64,000 nucleotides of DNA from an uncultured Collinsella sp. (GTDB lineage: Bacteria > Actinomycetota > Coriobacteriia > Coriobacteriales > Coriobacteriaceae). Shown piece by piece: positions 41,707 through 50,124 of this stretch. The position numbers were made by a program, and so were the translations under genes. The stretch is taken from assembly GCA_947507155.1 (NCBI GenBank), contig CANNOC010000007.1:30960-94959 (forward strand), written 5' to 3'. Position 1 is the first letter of the stretch. Each line of letters starts with the position of its first letter. Below the pieces are notes generated by a model. That model was not told the DNA's origin and made no database searches. It saw only the letters and a program-made list of their open reading frames with translations.

Positions 41707-42726
41707 CTAGAGGGCTAGACGGATTGCATCGATAATGCGCGCGCAGCGCTGTGTGGCGGCAAGGGGCATGACGGGACTCTCGAGTTTCCCCGCCCGGATG
41801 AGCTGGGTCGCATGCTGGATTTCGCCGTAGAAATCATCGACCTCAAACGGGGCATTTATTTCGAGCATTCGTCCGTCGGAGCACTTCACATGGGCGAGCT
41901 CGGGGCGATGAAGGCGCTCGATTTCCAACGAGCCCCGCTCGCAGGCAATCGTTAAGCGGCTTTCATATGCTGCTTCGCCGTCGACCACCATATGAATGGG
42001 TATACCGCCGACACTCATATGGATCTCATCGGCCCAATCCACGCGGCCGCCCGATACGTCACGCCAGCGAACTTCACGAGACGAAACATCGCACGCACCC
42101 GCAAGCAGATCCTCAAACCACCCGACCGCATAGCAGCCCATGTCATATAGACAGCCACCCTGCAACGGATCGAGCAGATAACTCGAAGGGGACTCACCAT
42201 AATCGAGTTTTTGCACGCTTTCGATCGAAACGATACGGCCGAGCTCGCCCAACGCAAGCAAGCCCTTCACGCGAGTACGCATCGGGCAAAACCGATTTTT
42301 CATCGCTTCCATAAACGGCACGCCGCACTCACGGGAAACGGAGGCGATCGCATGGGCCTCTTCTTCATTCAAAACGGCCGGCTTTTCGCACAGTACGGCC
42401 TTTCCCGCGCGCAGTGTCCGACAGACCCAATGCGCATGCATGCCATGTGGAAGAGCCAAGTAGATTGCGTCGACATCGGGGTCGGCAATCAGCGCATCAT
42501 AAGCCGCATCGCCGCTATCGTCAGCCGTGGCATAACTGTGCGCGGCATCAATCGAAAACGCCCTGCAAAACTCCTCAACATGCGAAGGAGTGCGGCCGGC
42601 GGCAGCCACAAGCCGTGCCCCGTCCACCTCCTTGAGCGACGATGCAAATCGATGCGAAATGTGTCCAGCGCCCAAAACGCCCCAACGAACCTCACGCAAA
42701 TCATCACATGAATCCCGATGACCCAC
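41707..42726 (-). CDS. Gfo/Idh/MocA-family oxidoreductase
   Basis: A 339-residue NAD(P)-dependent sugar or cyclitol dehydrogenase-type protein. The N-terminal Rossmann motif is WGVLGAGHISHRFASSL (residues about 15-31), the family motif CEKPAVLNEEEA with the catalytic-region lysine is near 112-123, and the C-terminal alpha/beta domain has GGCLYDMGCYAVGW near 190. The GTG start at 42726 has GGGGGG five bases upstream. It is flanked by two hairpin repeats and lies in the same direction as nfo and the downstream reductase. The substrate cannot be inferred. Confidence 0.85.
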   Translation of the reverse strand: MGHRDSCDDLREVRWGVLGAGHISHRFASSLKEVDGARLVAAAGRTPSHVEEFCRAFSIDAAHSYATADDSGDAAYDALIADPDVDAIYLALPHGMHAHWVCRTLRAGKAVLCEKPAVLNEEEAHAIASVSRECGVPFMEAMKNRFCPMRTRVKGLLALGELGRIVSIESVQKLDYGESPSSYLLDPLQGGCLYDMGCYAVGWFEDLLAGACDVSSREVRWRDVSGGRVDWADEIHMSVGGIPIHMVVDGEAAYESRLTIACERGSLEIERLHRPELAHVKCSDGRMLEINAPFEVDDFYGEIQHATQLIRAGKLESPVMPLAATQRCARIIDAIRLAL

Positions 42727-42739
42727 GACAGCCCCCCTT

Positions 42740-42817
42740 CAGTTGCGGTGAAATAGTTCCTGTTTGGCCCCTATTCTGACGCAAACAGGAACTATTCCAC
42801 CGCAAGTTATAAAAGGG
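42740..42817. repeat. Long hairpin repeat, copy B
   Basis: Second copy of the 41552 repeat: arms 42743-42762 and 42786-42805, with the conserved loop sequence TATTCTGACGCAA and flank AAGTTATAAAAGGG that abuts the stop codon of the next gene. Spacing between copies is about 1.19 kb. Confidence 0.75.
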
Positions 42818-44008
42818 TCATGAGGAGCGCGTTTTGCCGAAGGCCTTAAGCACCGCCGTCACGGGGCCAGGCTGAAAACGTCGGCGCACATCGTCGAGAC
42901 GCTCGGGGATATCGATGTGCTGCGGACAGTGCCGCGCGCATTTGCCGCATTTGACACAATTGCTCACCAACTTGGGCTCGCTTGTGCGCACCGCGCTCGC
43001 CGTAAAGTACTGCGATAGACCCGTAAACCAGCTGTGCGCATAGCTTGCGTTGTAGGCGGCAAAACACCCAGGGATATTGATGCCTTTAGGACACGGCATG
43101 CAATAGCCACATCCCGTGCAGGGAACGCGATTCGATTTTTCAAACTCCCTCAGCACGCGTGCGATGGCATCGAGCTGAGTAGCTGTCATCGAATCCGGCA
43201 GGGCCCGATCGGCCAACGCCGCGTTCTCATCCACTTGCGCGGTATCGGTCATACCCGAAAGCAGCATCGTCACCTGAGGATGGTTCCACACCCACGAAAG
43301 CCCCCAGGCGGCTGGAGTGCGCAAATGCGGGTCACGGGCGCCATCGAGCACAGCGCGTGCCCGCGGCGGCAGTTTGCCCGCTAGACGACCGCCCAGCAGT
43401 GGCTCCATCACAAACACCGCGAGCCCGCGCTCCGCAGCCGCCATGAGTCCTGCCGTTCCCGCTTGGTAACGCTCGCCGGCATAGTTGTACTGGATCTGGC
43501 AAAAATCCCAGTCATATGCGTCAAGCACCGTCAGGAAATCCGCCGCGCTGCCGTGATACGAAAAACCAATCTGGCGAATGCGCCCCGCCGCCTTTTGACG
43601 CGCGATCCAGTCCTCGATGCCCAACGCCACCACACGTTCCCACTGGGCGGGCGAGGTAATGTTGTGCATGAGGTAATAGTCGATATGGTCGGTCCGCAGG
43701 CGGCGCAGTTGCTCGTCGAAGAACCGGTCGAAATCCTCCGCGCATTTGCACGAAGCATGCGGCAGCTTGGTCGCGAGCAAAACCTGGTCGCGTAGGCCTA
43801 GGCGCTCAAGCGAAGCGCCCACGCAAGCCTCGTTGCCGGGATAGAGATAGGCCGTGTCCAGGTAGTTAATCCCCTGCTCCACCGCACGGGAGATGATGGC
43901 GTCGGCTGTCTTCGCATCCGGGCGTCCCGGCGCACCGGGAAACCTCATGCAGCCCAGCCCCAACGCCGAGATACGGTTACCGCTTTTGGGGTCAACGCGA
44001 TATTGCAC
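42818..44008 (-). CDS. Aldo/keto reductase with C-terminal 4Fe-4S ferredoxin domain
   Basis: A 396-residue protein. The N-terminal aldo/keto reductase barrel starts MQYRVDPKSGNRISALGLGC, with the catalytic aspartate/tyrosine in YLDTAYLYPG (about residue 53-62), lysine in LATKLPHA (about 83-90) and histidine in YYLMHNI (about 119). After the barrel there are two cysteine clusters, CTGCGYCMPCPKG (about 294-306) and CVKCGKCARHCP (about 355-366), for iron-sulfur clusters. The GTG at 44008 has GGGAGGGG upstream and gives the family N-terminus; longer in-frame starts are rejected. Common in gut anaerobes; substrate unknown. Confidence 0.88.
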   Translation of the reverse strand: MQYRVDPKSGNRISALGLGCMRFPGAPGRPDAKTADAIISRAVEQGINYLDTAYLYPGNEACVGASLERLGLRDQVLLATKLPHASCKCAEDFDRFFDEQLRRLRTDHIDYYLMHNITSPAQWERVVALGIEDWIARQKAAGRIRQIGFSYHGSAADFLTVLDAYDWDFCQIQYNYAGERYQAGTAGLMAAAERGLAVFVMEPLLGGRLAGKLPPRARAVLDGARDPHLRTPAAWGLSWVWNHPQVTMLLSGMTDTAQVDENAALADRALPDSMTATQLDAIARVLREFEKSNRVPCTGCGYCMPCPKGINIPGCFAAYNASYAHSWFTGLSQYFTASAVRTSEPKLVSNCVKCGKCARHCPQHIDIPERLDDVRRRFQPGPVTAVLKAFGKTRSS

Positions 44009-44171
44009 GGCCCCTCCCTTCGCCATCAGCGCCCCGGCAAGGCGAAACACAATGGTCACGCAGCCGAAACATCGTGGAATCGCAATCGAGAATGTATCGT
44101 AACGTAGCAGAAATCGAGCCGTCACGACACCGCTTTAACATCAGCAAAAAGCCCGATGAAAGAAGGCGAGC

Positions 44172-44366
44172 GTGACCACGCGTGAGGATGCCTGCCCCTA
44201 CCCCGGCGAACAATACATCCTCTCGGTCGGCCGTTACCAGATCGAGGTCATGGACCATCTGGACGAGCTTCCCGCCACAGGCGCTGTCATCTTCTGCACC
44301 TTCCCCAAGGTGCGCGATGGCGTTGGATATCCCGCACGCGTTTTTGCCATCTACCCCGCGGCATAA
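44172..44366 (+). CDS. Small conserved-looking protein, function unknown
   Basis: A 64-residue ORF starting with GTG and having AAGGCGAG about two bases upstream, a poor spacing. The sequence is well folded in character (PGEQYILSVGRYQIEVMDHL then GAVIFCTFPKVRDGVG and PARVFAIYPAA), with alternating strands and no membrane segment. I do not recognise a family. It precedes a terminator and a ketopantoate-reductase-like gene. It may be a small beta-fold protein; a coding role is probable because a ribosome site, terminator and codon pattern agree, but this is not certain. Confidence 0.5.
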   Translation: MTTREDACPYPGEQYILSVGRYQIEVMDHLDELPATGAVIFCTFPKVRDGVGYPARVFAIYPAA

Positions 44367-44438
44367 GTTCCCATGCGTTTGTTCTTCTAAATTCCGCCTC
44401 CGGTGCACGCTACATGCTCCAGCGGCATACAATCCACC

Positions 44439-44464
44439 GGGCGCTCCGCACGAGGGCGCCTTTT
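44439..44464 (+). terminator. Probable terminator before the ketopantoate reductase gene
   Basis: Stem GGCGC/GCGCC (44439-44443 with 44455-44459) with partial inner pairing, followed directly by TTTTTG. It lies 73 bases after the small ORF and 19 before the next start. Confidence 0.55.
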
Positions 44465-44482
44465 TGTGAGGAGATGATTCAC

Positions 44483-45397
44483 GTGCAGATCAACAAGGTT
44501 GCCTTCATCGGCAAGGGCGGCGTCGGCCTACTCTATGGCAGCATGATTGCCAAGACGCTCGGCAATGATGCCGTCGAATACATTATGGACGACGCCCGTT
44601 TCGAGCGTCACGCAGGTGACGCCCTTACGGTCAACGGCGAGCCCTGCGCACTCAAGTCCGTGCGCGCCAGTGAGGCAACGTTCGCCGATCTGGTCATTCT
44701 CACGGTCAAGACGACGGGACTCGACCAAGCACTCAAGACTATGGAGCGCGTCGTGGGACCCAACACGCTCATCGCCTCGCTGTGCAACGGTATTACGAGC
44801 GAGCAAAAGATTGCCGAGCGCTTTGGCTGGAAGCATACCGTTCTTGGTATTTGCCAGGGCATGGATGCCGTGTTCCTCGACGGCACGCTCACCTTTACCA
44901 ATGCGGGCGAGATTCGCTTTGGCGCGGCAGCAGGCACTGAGCCCGCAACCGTCACCGCCATTGACGAGCTCTATACGCGCTGCGGCGTCGCCCATACCGT
45001 CGAGAGCGACATTGCGCACCGCATGTGGGCCAAACTCATGCTCAACGACGGCATCAACCAGACCTGCATGGCCTACGGCGGGACCTACGGAAGCGCCACG
45101 GAGCCGGGCTCCGAGCAGCGTCGCTGCTTTGTTTCTGCCATGCGCGAAACGCTTGCGGTCGCCAACGCCGAGGGCATTGAGCTGACCGAGGCAGACCTGA
45201 CGCAGATGGTGCACCTCATCGAGGGAATCGACCCCACCGGTATGCCCTCGATGGCGCAGGACCGCATCGCACAACGAAAGACCGAAGTCGAGGAGTTCGC
45301 GGGCACCATTTGCCGCCTGGCCGCCAAACACGATATCCAAGTGCCGCAAAACGATTGGCTCTACCAGAGGATTCGCGAAATAGAAAGCAGCTGGTAG
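44483..45397 (+). CDS. Ketopantoate reductase family protein (PanE/ApbA)
   Basis: A 304-residue NADP-dependent 2-dehydropantoate 2-reductase-like enzyme. The N-terminal nucleotide-binding motif is VAFIGKGGVGLLYGSMI (about residues 6-22), followed by LVILTVKTTGLDQAL (about 70-84), SLCNGITSEQKIAERFG with the family asparagine (about 98), and in the C-terminal domain WAKLMLNDGINQTCMAYGG with the catalytic lysine. The GTG at 44483 has GAGGAG eight bases upstream; the ATG at 44474 lies inside the ribosome site. No pan genes are nearby, so true pantoate synthesis or another 2-oxoacid reduction both remain possible. Confidence 0.85.
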   Translation: MQINKVAFIGKGGVGLLYGSMIAKTLGNDAVEYIMDDARFERHAGDALTVNGEPCALKSVRASEATFADLVILTVKTTGLDQALKTMERVVGPNTLIASLCNGITSEQKIAERFGWKHTVLGICQGMDAVFLDGTLTFTNAGEIRFGAAAGTEPATVTAIDELYTRCGVAHTVESDIAHRMWAKLMLNDGINQTCMAYGGTYGSATEPGSEQRRCFVSAMRETLAVANAEGIELTEADLTQMVHLIEGIDPTGMPSMAQDRIAQRKTEVEEFAGTICRLAAKHDIQVPQNDWLYQRIREIESSW

Positions 45398-45431
45398 CCT
45401 CGGCCGCATCGCGACACGCGCAATACAAGCA

Positions 45432-45472
45432 GGCAGGCCTTCGCGAGGATTCCGTCTTCGCGAAGGCCTGCC
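45432..45472. terminator. Large GC hairpin between convergent genes
   Basis: A perfect 15-pair stem (45432-45446 with 45458-45472, core CAGGCCTTCGCGA) sits between the ketopantoate reductase gene and a convergent small membrane protein gene. T tracts are short on both sides. Confidence 0.65.
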
Positions 45473-45487
45473 GCATTTGGCTCGAGG

Positions 45488-45706
45488 CTAAAACTGAGGC
45501 CTATTTTGCGATTCCGGAACCTCGTCCTCGTCATCGCGGCAAAGTAGCACGCCGGCGCTTCCCAGCAGCGCCGCTGCAATCAAAGCGCCCACAACCACAG
45601 GAGCGGCACCCGTAGCGGACTGCAAGCCGACAGCTAACGCCGCCGTCGGACCAAGACATCCGACCAAAAGGGCAACGACGGCAATAGCGACATCTCGAGC
45701 GTTCAT
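45488..45706 (-). CDS. Small two-helix membrane protein
   Basis: A 72-residue protein with two hydrophobic helices (about residues 5-27 and 36-55: AIAVVALLVGCLGPTAALAV and APVVVGALIAAALLGSAG) and a short acidic tail DDEDEVPESQ. It has a ribosome site GGAGGAAG about ten bases upstream of ATG. No family recognised; a hairpin-type inner membrane peptide. It is convergent with the ketopantoate reductase gene. Confidence 0.6.
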   Translation of the reverse strand: MNARDVAIAVVALLVGCLGPTAALAVGLQSATGAAPVVVGALIAAALLGSAGVLLCRDDEDEVPESQNRPQF

Positions 45707-45892
45707 GGGACCACTTCCTCCACGAGAAAGACTTTGTTTCTCGTGACTTAGTGTGCCCCGCGCCCATATGCGCGGCGTACTGCCACGGTAAGCACTCTGT
45801 TAGCTCAAGCGCATACATAGAACGGGCATCCTTACGTTACCCTAAAGCTCGGTAAAGGCGCCCGTCCATCATGTGCAATCGATGTCGGCAGA

Positions 45893-46669
45893 TTACCAAC
45901 CGGTATAGTAGTCGGTAGTTCCGGCTGCGCAACCCGAATCGTAGACCTTGCACTCGCCCTTAGAGCCCGTAAAAGTGGAGCCCTGGGACTTATCGCTCGC
46001 TGCCACAACGTAGTAGCCGTCGGCATCGCGCCAGAAACCCTCGGAATCCTGCGTCCACTCACCCGTGCGGTGATGGTAGAGTACGTTGCTGCTGTAATAG
46101 GTCTCACGACGACCGTTATAGTTATTGACACCGGCGGAACGCGTCAGTCCCGAACCATTCGCATAATACGTAGCTGCCGTATAGGACGGGCCGTAGTCTG
46201 CGTTGCCATATGAAGCCTGGGCGGTCTCGGCGGCTTCTGCCTCGGCGGCCGCAGCCTCGATTGCCTCGCGCTTAGCATCCTCGAGCGTCGCGCGCAGCTC
46301 ATCGAGCTCGGTCGACTTGGCGTCGACCTCCACCATCGTCAGCAGGCTACCCGCACCGTCGATGCATTCTTGAAGCACGGCGCGCTCGCCATCGGTGGCA
46401 TAGTCGCCATACATGTTCATGATAATTTGAGCGCGAACTTCCAAAGAGTCGCGCTTGGCCCCCATGGAGGCGTTCCACTCCTGCATGGAGCCAAAACCGT
46501 CGCCGCGATAATCGACGGGCTGCATCAACGTGGCCTCAGAGGGCGCGGAACCAACCGCGTCGGACAGCGTCGCCGCGTGGGCATCAGTTGCGCCGGCGCC
46601 CGTCAAAAGCGCCACGGTCAGAGCGACGGAAAGGGCGGCGGCTTTCGGTTTTCGTGAATCAATCCTCAT
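45893..46669 (-). CDS. Secreted protein of unknown function
   Basis: A 258-residue exported protein. The signal peptide is about residues 1-32 (basic MRIDSRKPK, then ALSVALTVALLTGAGAT and an AHA-A cleavage site). Residues about 55-140 are helical with Ala/Glu-rich coiled-coil character (ATLEDAKREAIEAAAAEAEA). The C-terminal 90 residues are Tyr/Gly-rich with YHHRTGEWTQDSEGFW and end CKVYDSGCAAGTTDYYTGW; the last segment is reminiscent of C-termini of secreted wall-associated proteins of Coriobacteriia, which is only an impression. ATG 46669 has GGAGG ten bases upstream; a long upstream in-frame extension is not protein-like. The upstream 46670-46879 holds no gene. Confidence 0.68.
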   Translation of the reverse strand: MRIDSRKPKAAALSVALTVALLTGAGATDAHAATLSDAVGSAPSEATLMQPVDYRGDGFGSMQEWNASMGAKRDSLEVRAQIIMNMYGDYATDGERAVLQECIDGAGSLLTMVEVDAKSTELDELRATLEDAKREAIEAAAAEAEAAETAQASYGNADYGPSYTAATYYANGSGLTRSAGVNNYNGRRETYYSSNVLYHHRTGEWTQDSEGFWRDADGYYVVAASDKSQGSTFTGSKGECKVYDSGCAAGTTDYYTGW

Positions 46670-46879
46670 GTAGCTGGAAACCTCCGTAGTGCGTTTTTGC
46701 TGCGTTTGAGCTGCGTGTGATTCGATCGCGCTGCATAGTACCCCGAGCAAATCGCGACCTGCGGTTTTTCTCAAAAGGCGCACGTCATTTGCGTAAAACT
46801 CACATCCTCTCAACAGGAGTTTTCCACATCTCGATTGCATAAAGCGTGCCAAAAACCCTGTTTTTGCACCCTCTCTATG

Positions 46880-46920
46880 CAAAAAAGGCGCCGGTGCGAC
46901 CATTGTTCGCACAGGCGCCT
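46880..46920 (-). terminator. Terminator of metY
   Basis: A 13-pair stem with one mismatch (46886-46899 with 46907-46920, core GGCGCC) followed on the minus strand by TTTTTT, 60 bases after the metY stop. Confidence 0.85.
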
Positions 46921-46980
46921 TGAGCAGGCATTTAATGCAGTTATACCATCGAGTCGCAAGGGGTCCTTGCACAAGTCGCC

Positions 46981-48291
46981 TTACTCGTCCAGCGCGGCGA
47001 AGGCCTGCTTCAGATCCCAAATGATGTCCTCGGCGTTCTCGGTACCGATGGAAAGACGGATCGTGGAGGGCGTGATGTTCTGCTCGGCGAGCTCCTCGGC
47101 AGAGAGCTGGGAGTGCGTGGTGGTAGCCGGATGCACGACGAGCGACTTGACGTCGGCCACGTTGGCGAGCAGCGAGAACACCTGCAGATGATCGATGAAC
47201 TTCCAAGCTGCCTCCTGGCCACCCTTAATCTCAAAGGTAAAGATCGAGGCACCGCCGTTGGGGAAGTACTTCTGGTACAGCTCATGGTCGGGATGCTCGG
47301 GCAGGCTCGGGTGGTTCACCTTGGCGACGTGGCTGTCACCGGTCAGGAACTCAACGACCTTCTTGGTGTTCTCGACATGACGGTCAACGCGCAGCGACAG
47401 AGTCTCGGTGCCCTGGAGCAGGATCCAGGCGTTGAACGGGCTGATGCAGGCGCCCTCGTCACGCAGCAGGATAGCGCGGACATAGGTTGCAAAGGCGGCG
47501 GGACCGGCAGCCTCGGCAAACGAAACACCGTGGTAGGAGGGGTTGGGCTCAGCGATCTGGGCGTACTTGCCACTCGCCTTCCAATCGAAGTTGCCGCCGT
47601 CGACGATCACACCGCCCAGCGAGGTGCCGTGGCCGCCGATAAACTTGGTTGCGGAGTGGACGACGATGTTGGCACCATGCTCCAGCGGACGGAACAGATA
47701 CGGGGTGCCGAAGGTGTTGTCGACGACAACCGGCAGACCATGCTTCTTGGCGATCTCGGAGATGGCGTCGATGTTGGGGATGTCGGAGTTGGGGTTACCG
47801 AGCGTCTCGAGATAGATGACCGTGGTGTTGTCCTTGATGGCGCCCTCGACCTCGTCCAGGTTATGGGCATCGACGAAGGTGGTCTCGACACCAAACTGGG
47901 AGAGCGTGTGCTCCAGCAGGTTGTAGGAACCGCCGTAGATGGTCTTCTGGGCGACCGCGTGGTCACCAGCCTGGGCAAGTGCCTGCAGGGTATAGGTGAT
48001 GGCAGCGGCACCGGAGGCGACGGCAAGACCGGCCACGCCACCCTCGAGCGCGGCGATACGGTCCTCGAAGACGCCCTGGGTGGAGTTGGTCAGACGGCCG
48101 TAGATGTTACCGGCGTCGGCAAGACCAAAGCGGTCGGCGGCGTGCTGGGAGTTGCGGAACACATAGCTCGTGGTCTGGTAGATAGGCACGGCACGGGAGT
48201 CGGATGCAGGATCGGCGCTCTCCTGGCCAACGTGCAGCTGCAGGGTATCGAAACCAAAGGTGTGCTCGGGGTTGTTGATAAACTGGCTCAT
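46981..48291 (-). CDS. metY: O-acetylhomoserine aminocarboxypropyltransferase / sulfhydrylase
   Basis: A 436-residue PLP enzyme of the Cys/Met metabolism family, which makes homocysteine (or methionine) from O-acetylhomoserine and sulfide (or methanethiol). The N-terminus FGFDTLQLHVGQESADPASD and YGRLTNSTQGVFEDRIAALE are typical of MetY, with the PLP lysine in VVHSATKFIGGHGTSLGG near residue 210 and GNPNSDIPNIDAI near 165. Length fits MetY (about 430) rather than MetB (about 380). The ATG has AAGGAG six bases upstream. It is transcribed divergently from a LysR regulator, with a promoter and a leader ORF between. Confidence 0.94.
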   Translation of the reverse strand: MSQFINNPEHTFGFDTLQLHVGQESADPASDSRAVPIYQTTSYVFRNSQHAADRFGLADAGNIYGRLTNSTQGVFEDRIAALEGGVAGLAVASGAAAITYTLQALAQAGDHAVAQKTIYGGSYNLLEHTLSQFGVETTFVDAHNLDEVEGAIKDNTTVIYLETLGNPNSDIPNIDAISEIAKKHGLPVVVDNTFGTPYLFRPLEHGANIVVHSATKFIGGHGTSLGGVIVDGGNFDWKASGKYAQIAEPNPSYHGVSFAEAAGPAAFATYVRAILLRDEGACISPFNAWILLQGTETLSLRVDRHVENTKKVVEFLTGDSHVAKVNHPSLPEHPDHELYQKYFPNGGASIFTFEIKGGQEAAWKFIDHLQVFSLLANVADVKSLVVHPATTTHSQLSAEELAEQNITPSTIRLSIGTENAEDIIWDLKQAFAALDE

Positions 48292-48352
48292 GATGATCTC
48301 CTTGATCGAACAAAAGTAATAAGAGTAAGAGAAGTAAGTCGCTGTCTCCTGA

Positions 48353-48406
48353 TCACGCCGACGGGCGCAAACAGGAGCCCGGCATTCGTCTTGGTAAGCA
48401 ATTCAT
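48353..48406 (-). CDS. Predicted leader peptide of metY (17 residues, Cys/Met/Arg)
   Basis: A short ORF in the metY leader reads MNCLPRRMPGSCLRPSA and has a near-perfect ribosome site AAAGGAGG seven bases upstream, stronger than that of metY itself. It ends 61 bases before metY. It contains two cysteines and two methionines (one the start), consistent with sensing of cysteine or methionine supply. Two mutually exclusive pairings can be drawn around its end: GCCGGGC with GCCCGTCGGC (48362-48389 region), and CTCCTG with CAGGAG (48349-48376 region). Ribosome position on the leader could choose between them. No clear poly-T terminator is seen, so control could be of translation. Prediction only. 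Confidence 0.5.
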   Translation of the reverse strand: MNCLPRRMPGSCLRPSA

Positions 48407-48474
48407 ATGCGGGCCTCCTTTCGCATCCCGGTTCCGTGGTCGGCTTAATTACCTACCGCCTTTGTGTGTTTTGA

Positions 48475-48542
48475 ATAGTACGAGCATTGTTTCCCTCGGT
48501 CAATCACTTAAAAGCGCTAATCTGTTATCTGTTTTATAGATA
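48475..48542 (-). promoter_or_regulatory. metY promoter with LysR-type site
   Basis: On the minus strand TTGACC (48498-48503) and TACTAT (48475-48480) are 17 bases apart. The inverted repeat TATCT-7-AGATA (48526-48542, T-N11-A inside) is centred about 66 bases upstream of the expected metY start site, the classical position of a LysR activator site, and just upstream of the divergent lysR start. Confidence 0.72.
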
Positions 48543-48563
48543 GCAATCGAGAGGATGGCGTCG

Positions 48564-49502
48564 ATGACCCTTCAGCAGCTTCGTTTTCTGATTGCCGTGG
48601 CAGAGTCCGGCTCAATCAACGCTGCAGCTCAGCGCCTCTATACCGCTCAGTCCAACATCTCAAACGCTGTCAAAAGCCTGGAACAGGAGCTCCATCTGGA
48701 GATCTTTACGCGCTCCAGCCGCGGCGTCACGCTCACCAACGACGGCACCGAGCTATTGGGCTATGCGCGCCAGGTCGTAGAGCAGGCCGACATGCTCGAG
48801 GCACGCTACGAGGACGGCGGCACACCCCAGGCGCGCCTTGCCGTCTCGGCCCAGCACTACGCTTTTTCGGTCGAGGCCTTTGTCAACGTCGTCGAGCGCT
48901 GCCGCGACAGTAAGTTTGAGTTCATCATGCGCGAGACCACCACCTCGCAGATCATCGACGACGTCCGCGCATTTCGCAGCGATATCGGCATTCTGTACCT
49001 GGATGACTTTAACGCCCGCGTTCTGCAGAAGGCCTTCGCCGATGCCCGCGCAAGCTTCCATCCCCTCTTCGACGCGACGGTCCACGTCTTCGTTAGCGAA
49101 CGCCACCCGCTCGCACGCCGCCCTCAGCTGTCCCTTGCCGACCTCACGCCCTATACGCGCTACAGCTTTGAGCAGGGAACCTCAAACTCCTTCTATTACG
49201 CCGAGGAACCTTTTAGCTATATCCCTTGCGACCGCAACATACGAATCTCGGACCGCGGAACACTTACTAACTTACTTATCACGTCGAACGGTTACACCCT
49301 GTCGACCGGTGTCCTTTCCAATGAAATGCAGTGGGGTATGGCATCGATCCCGTTAGCAGACGCCCCAACGATGCACGTAGGATATATCATGCACGACGAG
49401 CGCAAGCCCTCTCCTCTCTTGCGGCAATACCTCGACGAGCTCAACCGCATCATCCATGCCGACCAGCTGTCGGAAGACGGGGTAGAAATCGTAGATTGCT
49501 AG
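48564..49502 (+). CDS. LysR-family transcriptional regulator
   Basis: A 312-residue LysR regulator. The winged-helix domain MTLQQLRFLIAVAESGSINA with the recognition helix AQSNISNAVKSLEQELHLEIF is at residues 1-55, and the effector domain of the periplasmic-binding fold follows from about residue 88 (QARLAVSAQHYAFSVEAFVN). The ATG at 48564 has GAGG eight bases upstream; ATG 48555 directly abuts that site. It is divergent from metY and shares an inverted-repeat site, so it probably activates metY in response to a sulfur metabolite such as O-acetyl-homoserine or homocysteine; that is inference by analogy with MetR/CysB. Confidence 0.88.
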   Translation: MTLQQLRFLIAVAESGSINAAAQRLYTAQSNISNAVKSLEQELHLEIFTRSSRGVTLTNDGTELLGYARQVVEQADMLEARYEDGGTPQARLAVSAQHYAFSVEAFVNVVERCRDSKFEFIMRETTTSQIIDDVRAFRSDIGILYLDDFNARVLQKAFADARASFHPLFDATVHVFVSERHPLARRPQLSLADLTPYTRYSFEQGTSNSFYYAEEPFSYIPCDRNIRISDRGTLTNLLITSNGYTLSTGVLSNEMQWGMASIPLADAPTMHVGYIMHDERKPSPLLRQYLDELNRIIHADQLSEDGVEIVDC

Positions 49503-49565
49503 CCCGCGGCGGGCATGGCGCTACAATGGTCACTCACACGAAGCGTACCCAACGAAAGGAACCAT

Positions 49566-50051
49566 GTGAAGGTCATCATCTATACCGACGGCTCGGCCCG
49601 ATCAAATCCGGGACGCGGCGGCTACGGCGCCGTGCTCAAGTACACCAACCCCGCCGGCAAGACCTTCACCTCCGAGCTTTCGCGTGGCTACGCCAAGACC
49701 ACTAACAACCGCATGGAGCTCATGGCGGTCATCGTGGCGCTCGAGGCACTTAACCGCCCCTGCGAGGTCGAGGTCCATTCCGACTCGCAATACGTCGTCA
49801 ACGCCTTCAACAAGCACTGGATCGACGGCTGGAAAAAGCGCGGGTGGAAAACTGCCAACAAGCAGCCCGTCAAGAACCGCGACCTGTGGGAGCGTCTGCT
49901 TGCCGCAAAGAGCAAGCATAAGGTGGAGTTCATCTGGGTTAAGGGGCATGCCGGCCACGAGCTCAATGAGCGCTGCGACGAGCTCGCCACCACCGCGGCC
50001 GACGGAGCCAACCTCGATATCGACGCCGGCTTTAACGAGAGCGACCTGTAA
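49566..50051 (+). CDS. rnhA: Ribonuclease HI
   Basis: A 161-residue RNase HI that cleaves RNA of RNA-DNA hybrids. The catalytic DEDD set is visible: aspartate in [17 protein letters not shown] (about residue 7), glutamate in [12 protein letters not shown] (about 45), aspartate in [14 protein letters not shown] (about 67) and the last aspartate in CDELATTA (about 138). The basic handle [22 protein letters not shown] is present. The GTG at 49566 has AAAGG seven bases upstream; the upstream in-frame codons read through the intergenic space. It probably has its own promoter and lies upstream of an unrelated oxidoreductase gene. Confidence 0.94.
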   Translation: MKVIIYTDGSARSNPGRGGYGAVLKYTNPAGKTFTSELSRGYAKTTNNRMELMAVIVALEALNRPCEVEVHSDSQYVVNAFNKHWIDGWKKRGWKTANKQPVKNRDLWERLLAAKSKHKVEFIWVKGHAGHELNERCDELATTAADGANLDIDAGFNESDL

Positions 50052-50124
50052 TAGCGTTTTCGCGCAGCTTTATATCCCCACGCGCTACACTCATCCTGTA
50101 GACCAAACAACGCAAGGGGGACGT

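Noticed and set aside
45893..47206. 437-codon version of the secreted protein gene
   Set aside because: The first 179 codons overlap metY and the metY terminator and are not protein-like; the signal peptide begins at 46669.
48292..48480. SAM or other known riboswitch upstream of metY
   Set aside because: The conserved core patterns of SAM-I, SAM-II or cobalamin riboswitches are not seen; a leader ORF with good ribosome site fits better.
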